The position numbers and the translations under genes are program-made. Below are positions 59,483-64,000 of a DNA stretch of 64,000 bases, one piece after another (the stretch's first letter is position 1; each line of letters opens with the position of its first letter). Below the pieces are notes generated by a model that did not search any database, was not told the DNA's origin, and saw only the letters and a list, made by a program, of their open reading frames with translations. This DNA is from AAA044-D11 sp965268555 (lineage in GTDB: Bacteria > Actinomycetota > Actinomycetes > Nanopelagicales > Nanopelagicaceae): positions 992,001 to 1,056,000 of the forward strand of contig OZ254174.1 in the NCBI GenBank assembly GCA_965268555.1. Reading direction: 5' to 3'.

Positions 59483-60481
59483 ATGAGATCACTAATTACT
59501 TCGGGCAACGGAAATGCAGAGTTGATTGATTCGCCAGATCCAGTTGCGGGTTTGGGCGAATTATTGGTCGCGCCGATTGCTGCGGGAATTTGCGGAACAG
59601 ACTTAGAAATTATCAGCGGTGATGGCGATCCGGCATTTGTGAAATATCCGGCATCACTTGGCCACGAATGGGTAGGGCGAGTTATTGGATACGGTCCTGG
59701 AGTTACATCACCAGCTATTGGCTCACGAATAGTTGTTACTGGAATTATTCCGTGCCAAGAATGTTTTGAATGTAAGAACGGTGATACCAATCGCTGCTTG
59801 ATTTATGATGAAATTGGATTTACCAGACCAGGTGCAGCAGCAGATCTAATAACAGTTCCTGCCTGGTTGGCCCATGTTGTCAATGACAATGTTTCGGATG
59901 AATCGGCAACCTTGGCCGAACCAACAGCGGTTGTTACTCAAGCATTTATGAAAGCCAATCCAAAACTAGATTCTAAAATATTAATTATTGGTGATGGAAC
60001 AATCGCGCTTATCGCGGCCACAATGGCAAAGACATATAAACCAAAATTAATTCACATGCTGGGCTTAAAAGATGGCCAGAATGAAATTGCAAAGAGCGCC
60101 GGCGTAGATCTCTTTTTAACTAAACCTACTGAAGATAAATACGATCTAATTATTGAAGCTGCTGGTGCGCCATCCCGCATTAGTGCCGCGATTGGGCAAC
60201 TAGTTCGCGGTGGAACCCTGTTGCTACTTGGTTATCCAGGACATCAAAAAACAGCAGAGATTGTTGTGGATGATGTAATCAATGGTGATTTAAATATCAT
60301 CGGCTCATTTGGTTCTTCGCTCGCAGCTTGGGAGAAAAGCGTAGAAATGTTTAACTCTGGAAAACTAGATCTAGGTTATTTAGTAACTCACAAATTTAAA
60401 TTGACTCAATTTGTAGAAGCAGTCGAAGCCCTTAAATCGGCACCTGCCCCACGTGGCAAAATCGCGTTAATAATTAATTAA
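59483..60481 (+). CDS. Zinc-dependent sugar dehydrogenase
   Basis: 332 residues of the medium-chain family. CGTDLEIISGDGD (catalytic Cys and its loop), GHEWVG, and a complete structural zinc motif CQECFECKNGDTNRC. The loop after the catalytic Cys resembles glucose dehydrogenases. The gene is divergent from IlvD/Edd and is a good candidate for the first oxidation of the imported sugar. Its stop overlaps that of the SDR gene on the other strand. Confidence 0.88.
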   Translation: MRSLITSGNGNAELIDSPDPVAGLGELLVAPIAAGICGTDLEIISGDGDPAFVKYPASLGHEWVGRVIGYGPGVTSPAIGSRIVVTGIIPCQECFECKNGDTNRCLIYDEIGFTRPGAAADLITVPAWLAHVVNDNVSDESATLAEPTAVVTQAFMKANPKLDSKILIIGDGTIALIAATMAKTYKPKLIHMLGLKDGQNEIAKSAGVDLFLTKPTEDKYDLIIEAAGAPSRISAAIGQLVRGGTLLLLGYPGHQKTAEIVVDDVINGDLNIIGSFGSSLAAWEKSVEMFNSGKLDLGYLVTHKFKLTQFVEAVEALKSAPAPRGKIALIIN

Positions 60482-61236
60482 GCAAATCTTCCAGATAGTC
60501 CGCCATCGATAATCCAATCGGCGCCATTAACAAATGAAGCATCATCACTTAATAAGAAGGTAATAACTTTCGCAATTTCAATTGGCTGGGCCATACGCCC
60601 CATTGGCTGCACGGCAAGTGCTTCAGATCGTTTCTCTGGATTCTTGACAAAATAATCCTCAACCATCGGTGTCAATGTAAAACCAGGTAGAACAGCGTTA
60701 ACACGGATACCGTGCTTGCCTTCATCGAGAGCAAGGTTTCGAGTTAGTCCCAAGATTCCAGATTTTGCTGCGGCATATGGAAAGTAATTTGGATAAGACA
60801 TGCGGGCATGAATTGATGAGATGTTTACAATCGCACCTTTCTTCGCCTTACGCATTGCAGGTAAACATAACTTTGCGGTAACCCAAATACTTTTAAAATC
60901 TACATTCATAAAATCTTCCCATTCGGCCTCAGTCATTTCGACTGGGTCGTAATAAGCGTTACGTCCTGCGTTATTAACTAAGCCATTTACATCACCGAAC
61001 TCTTTGGTAATTGCTACATGCACTTCTTGCATCTGTGCAACAACACCGACGTTTCCTTGAATAAAGAACGCTTGATGTCCAGCAGCTTTTAGTTCGGCCT
61101 CGTAGGCTTTCCCTTTTTCAACATTCAAATCGCAGAATGAAACTTTTGCCCCAGCATCCGCGGCATCTTGGACAGCTGCACGACCAATTCCATCAGCGCC
61201 ACCAGTTACAAATATATGTTGATTCTTTAACTTCAC
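60478..61236 (-). CDS. Short-chain dehydrogenase/reductase
   Basis: 252 residues: TGGADGIG (11-18), NNAGRNA, NISSIHA and Tyr/Lys in FPYAAAKSG. It is the last gene of an operon with an SDR, KDG kinase and KDPG aldolase. Several sugar 1-dehydrogenases are SDRs, so it may provide an alternative first oxidation. Confidence 0.9.
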   Translation of the reverse strand: MKLKNQHIFVTGGADGIGRAAVQDAADAGAKVSFCDLNVEKGKAYEAELKAAGHQAFFIQGNVGVVAQMQEVHVAITKEFGDVNGLVNNAGRNAYYDPVEMTEAEWEDFMNVDFKSIWVTAKLCLPAMRKAKKGAIVNISSIHARMSYPNYFPYAAAKSGILGLTRNLALDEGKHGIRVNAVLPGFTLTPMVEDYFVKNPEKRSEALAVQPMGRMAQPIEIAKVITFLLSDDASFVNGADWIIDGGLSGRFA

Positions 61237-61242
61237 TTTTGA

Positions 61243-61863
61243 CTACTTACCTCTCGCTGCTGCTATCGCTGCTTTAAATTCTGCGACTCGGTTAGGAATT
61301 TCGCTAACCCCGCCAGAAGTTAACTTGCCGCCAACACCAAAACCACTTACTCCGGCTGCAACCCAATCAGGAATAGTTTCAACGCTGATGCCACCTGTAG
61401 CCATCCAATTTAAACCAGGAAATGGTTCGCATACTGCTTTCAAATAATTTGGACCGAGCGCCGACGCTGGGAAGAATTTCAAAATATCTGCGCCGAAGCG
61501 AAGTGCATCTGCAACTTCAGTTGGTGATGCAACACCAGGAATTGAAATTAGTCCTGCTTGCTTAGTTGCTTCAATAACTTCTTGTGAAACATGTGGAGAA
61601 ATTACAAACTTTGCACCGGCATCTTTGCCAGATAAAACATGAGCGCGAGTCATTGCAGTTCCAAGGCCAACATGAACTCCAGTATTAGATGTGTTCGATG
61701 CAAATTCTTCAATCAAATCAAATACTGCTGGAGTAGTAGTTGTAAATTCAATTACATCGACTCCAGCGGCAATAAGTGCACTTGCTGCGGCACGCGCTTC
61801 ATCGGCAGTTTTAGTTCGGATTATGGCAACTAGCCCTGAAGCAAATGAAAGTTCGTTAGCCAT
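61243..61863 (-). CDS. eda: KDPG/KDPGal aldolase
   Basis: 206 residues from the ATG at 61863, five bases behind GGAGG; a further ATG at 61875 is upstream of that site. Schiff-base lysine in LKFFPAS, Glu in VIEFTTTTP, Arg in VAIIRTK. It splits 2-keto-3-deoxy-6-phosphogluconate (or galactonate) into pyruvate and glyceraldehyde 3-phosphate. The start overlaps the kinase stop by a few bases. Confidence 0.93.
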   Translation of the reverse strand: MANELSFASGLVAIIRTKTADEARAAASALIAAGVDVIEFTTTTPAVFDLIEEFASNTSNTGVHVGLGTAMTRAHVLSGKDAGAKFVISPHVSQEVIEATKQAGLISIPGVASPTEVADALRFGADILKFFPASALGPNYLKAVCEPFPGLNWMATGGISVETIPDWVAAGVSGFGVGGKLTSGGVSEIPNRVAEFKAAIAAARGK

Positions 61864-62791
61864 TGTTTCCTCCATAATTTAAAATTCCTTTTTCGCCAGT
61901 AATCATAAGGGCCCAATCGCCTCTAGTAGCCGCGACCGCAGCCCCACATTTACTTCCCTGTGCGATGGCATCTTCGATCGAAAGCCCACCAATTAATCCA
62001 GAAATCGTGCCCGAAATGAAAGCATCGCCTGAACCAACTGGGTCAACTAATTTCACCTTCTCTGGTGTGTAGTTAAATCTTTTACCTTCGTGCAAAATTC
62101 GCATCTCATCAGGTCCTGCAGTCATGATTACTGTTTTAACGCCAAGCCCAGCGACAGTTGCTAAGTTTTCTTCAGGATCTTTTGAACCAAAGATAATTTC
62201 ATATTCATCCACGCCACCGCTTACAACATCGATATCTTTAATAATTGATTTCAGGGCTTTGCTTGCTCCTTCTTCGCTCCATAATTTCTTGCGAAAATTC
62301 AAGTCAAAACTTATGCCAACGTTGCTTTTACGGGCAATTTCTATAGCGCGGATTACCGCTTCTTTGCTGCTTTCAGAGATAGCAACACTTATGCCAGTTA
62401 CGTGCAACCACTTTGACTTTGCTAAAACATCTTCATCCAAATCAGCTGGCGAGAATGTGGAACCTGCGCTACTTCTGCGCAAATAGGTATTCACAAATGG
62501 TTGGGTGCCACCATGATTTCTGACCAGCGCCCCGGTGTAATTATCACAACGCAGAAAATGATCGGTTTTTAACCCCACTTCGGTGAACTTATCTTTAACC
62601 GCTTCACCTAATTGATCAGGTCCTACTTTGGTTTGAAAAAATACATCGAGCCCTAACTGATGCGCTGCAACTGCAACATTGGCTTCGGTTCCGGCGGCTG
62701 AAAATGCATAGTTGTTGGCCGTTAAAACCGAATCGGTATCAACTGTCATAAACAAAGCAAGTGATTCACCAAAGGTGTAAAGATCGGTCAT
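61856..62791 (-). CDS. kdgK: 2-keto-3-deoxygluconate kinase (PfkB family)
   Basis: 311 residues from the ATG at 62791, which shares a base with the SDR stop (TAATG). An upstream start at 62848 would lie inside that gene and is rejected. The PfkB motif DPVGSGDAFISG with its catalytic Asp, and the N-terminal FGESLALFMTV are clear. It phosphorylates KDG (or KDGal) before the aldolase step. Confidence 0.92.
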   Translation of the reverse strand: MTDLYTFGESLALFMTVDTDSVLTANNYAFSAAGTEANVAVAAHQLGLDVFFQTKVGPDQLGEAVKDKFTEVGLKTDHFLRCDNYTGALVRNHGGTQPFVNTYLRRSSAGSTFSPADLDEDVLAKSKWLHVTGISVAISESSKEAVIRAIEIARKSNVGISFDLNFRKKLWSEEGASKALKSIIKDIDVVSGGVDEYEIIFGSKDPEENLATVAGLGVKTVIMTAGPDEMRILHEGKRFNYTPEKVKLVDPVGSGDAFISGTISGLIGGLSIEDAIAQGSKCGAAVAATRGDWALMITGEKGILNYGGNNG

Positions 62792-63558
62792 TAGTAAGTT
62801 GCCCGACCGCCTGATACATCGAAGGTAAATCCAGTCGTAAAGGAGCAAGCTTTCGATGCTGCAAATGCAATTACTTCGGCAACTTCATTGGGCTCGCCCA
62901 AACGACCGACAGGAATCTTTGAAACCATATACGCCTGAACATCGGGTGCAACTGTTTCATTAATTGGTGTCCGAATTACCGCAGGTGCAACCGCATTTAT
63001 TGTGATTCCAAAAGTTGCGCACTCTTTTGCAACTCCCTTAACAAAACCAATCACGCCGGCCTTTGATGAGTTGTATGCAGACATTCCAGGATTTCCCTCT
63101 TTGCCCGCAATTGAAGCAAGATGAACAATACGACCATATTTATTTGCCTTCATCGATGGCATTAACTCTTGGGTTAACCAGACAGTTCCATACAAATTGA
63201 TTTCAATAGTTTTTTGGAATGCTGCCCAATCAACTTCTTCAACTGGTTTTCCAGTTGGTCCTGAGATTCCAGCAGAATTTGCGAGCGCATGAATCTGACC
63301 ATGTTCAGCCAATATCTCGGCTACAACTTTTTTAACTCCGGATTGTGATGAGACATCTAACGTCTTATAACTCGCCTTGCCACCGGCTGCAGAAATTTCA
63401 GAAACTGTGGTTTTTAGTCCAGCCTCATTTAGATCGAGACAGACCACATGCCCACCGCGTTCTGCGATTAGCGCTGCGGCAGCCTTGCCAATTCCGCTAG
63501 CGGCTCCTGTCACTAAAACAACTTGCCCAGCAAAACTTGTTAAGTTCGTAGTGGCCAT
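62791..63558 (-). CDS. Short-chain dehydrogenase/reductase
   Basis: 255 residues: TGAASGIG (17-24), NSAGISG, HLASIAG and Tyr/Lys in SAYNSSKAG. First gene of the kinase-aldolase operon. Likely a sugar or sugar-acid dehydrogenase. It is divergent from the lactonase at 63660. Confidence 0.9.
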   Translation of the reverse strand: MATTNLTSFAGQVVLVTGAASGIGKAAAALIAERGGHVVCLDLNEAGLKTTVSEISAAGGKASYKTLDVSSQSGVKKVVAEILAEHGQIHALANSAGISGPTGKPVEEVDWAAFQKTIEINLYGTVWLTQELMPSMKANKYGRIVHLASIAGKEGNPGMSAYNSSKAGVIGFVKGVAKECATFGITINAVAPAVIRTPINETVAPDVQAYMVSKIPVGRLGEPNEVAEVIAFAASKACSFTTGFTFDVSGGRATY

Positions 63559-63647
63559 CAGTTCCCGTTCTCCATCTCATGTTTCCCAAATTTTCCCAAT
63601 ATTCGAAATCTTCCTAAAACGGATAGTAGTCCAATGACCTCATCGTT

Positions 63648-63653
63648 TATAGT
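63648..63653 (+). promoter_or_regulatory. -10 hexamer before the right-edge lactonase
   Basis: TATAGT, six bases before the ATG at 63660. Close to the -10 consensus; leaderless geometry again. Confidence 0.5.
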
Positions 63654-63659
63654 GCCCGT

Positions 63660-64000
63660 ATGAGTTATGACATTAATCTTAAACTTTGGGACGAACGCGC
63701 CTGCCACGTTGGCGAAGGTCCTGTGGCAATTGGCCCAAATAATTCAGAAGTTTTATGGGTTGATATTTATGGAAAGAAAGTTCACCGCAGAAATCTTGAA
63801 ACGGGTAAGACAAGTAGTTATGAAATGCCAGAAGATGTTTCTTTCGTAATTCCTGCAGTTGATGGATCTGAACTTTTAGGAACCGCGAATGGCCCGGTCC
63901 GCAGATTGCCAGATGGCTCAATTGAAAAGCTACCAACTCGCTTCGATGCTGATGGCGTTAATGCATCTTTTCCTAATCGTTGGAACGATGCAAAGGTTGC
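63660..64000 (+). CDS. SMP-30/gluconolactonase family protein, 5' part
   Basis: The frame is open from the ATG at 63660 to the window edge (about 113 codons). It begins MSYDINLKLWDERAC, followed by HVGEGPVAIGP, with the conserved metal Glu in GEGP, and VLWVDIYGKKVHR, then a beta-propeller repeat. It would open the lactone made by a sugar dehydrogenase and so completes the oxidative route. A second member of the family is at 27139-28014. Confidence 0.88.
   Translation, partial: MSYDINLKLWDERACHVGEGPVAIGPNNSEVLWVDIYGKKVHRRNLETGKTSSYEMPEDVSFVIPAVDGSELLGTANGPVRRLPDGSIEKLPTRFDADGVNASFPNRWNDAKV

Noticed and set aside
62792..62848. N-terminal extension of the KDG kinase from 62848
   Set aside because: It would lie inside the SDR gene and does not match PfkB starts; the ATG at 62791 overlaps the SDR stop as TAATG.
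1..64000. CRISPR arrays, insertion sequences, prophage or rRNA genes
   Set aside because: I looked for regularly spaced repeats, transposase or integrase motifs and rRNA sequence on both strands and saw none.

Overview
ORGANISM. The window looks like a chromosome segment of a small freshwater planktonic actinobacterium of the acI / Nanopelagicales type. The grounds are a textbook heliorhodopsin gene, an AT-rich base composition for an actinobacterium (by eye, not computed), very short intergenic spaces with many 1-4 bp gene overlaps, several start codons sitting 6-8 bases behind a -10-like hexamer with no ribosome binding site (leaderless transcription), and a heavy investment in sugar ABC uptake. 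The assignment is inference; no 16S or other marker is present.

LAYOUT. 0-5.3 kb: a clipped gene start at the left edge, three exported proteins of unknown function (two are paralogues), and a two-component set (NarL-type regulator, membrane histidine kinase, single-domain receiver). 5.3-12.1 kb: subtilisin-like protease, exported HNH nuclease, SDR, TspO, heliorhodopsin, SOUL haem-binding protein and an exported CAP protein. 12.1-17.7 kb: riboflavin operon ribD-ribE-ribBA-ribH behind an FMN riboswitch with its terminator, an aberrant tRNA gene with a 16-base copy of its anticodon arm nearby, then DUF2256 and an FeS-type photolyase. 17.7-26.6 kb: accessory region with a SNF2 ATPase, orphan small genes, and a four-gene restriction-modification-like operon (degenerate adenine methylase, NPPY adenine methylase, GIY-YIG/helicase fusion, free-standing RAMA-like domain). 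26.8-31.1 kb: DUF167, SMP-30, UbiA-type prenyltransferase, low-molecular-weight phosphatase and small proteins. 31.2-64 kb: about 33 kb of carbohydrate genes.

HOW THE SUGAR REGION WORKS. Three CUT1-type ABC importers are present, each a binding protein plus two permeases, all without an ATPase, so a shared MsiK-like ATPase elsewhere is implied. The first importer sits with amino-sugar genes (SIS isomerase/deaminase, GlcNAc-type kinase, NagA) and D-amino-acid genes (N-acyl-D-amino-acid deacylase, PLP alanine-racemase-fold enzyme, RidA, SDR), which suggests use of peptidoglycan or chitin fragments. The second lies beside a uronate operon (UxaC, fructuronate reductase, dehydrogenase, esterase) and an operon of unknown substrate (KGPDC/HPS-like decarboxylase, dehydrogenase, SDR, TIM-barrel isomerase, RraA-like). 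The third goes with an epimerase/uronate-dehydrogenase-like gene, an IlvD/Edd dehydratase, KDG kinase, KDPG aldolase, dehydrogenases and a lactonase clipped at the right edge: a complete oxidative Entner-Doudoroff-type route. No transcription factor gene was seen anywhere in this 33 kb.

MOST UNUSUAL. The split-methylase/GIY-YIG-helicase/RAMA operon, the aberrant tRNA with a possible antisense transcript, the light/flavin/haem neighbourhood of heliorhodopsin, and the KGPDC-TIM barrel-RraA sugar operon deserve a closer look.
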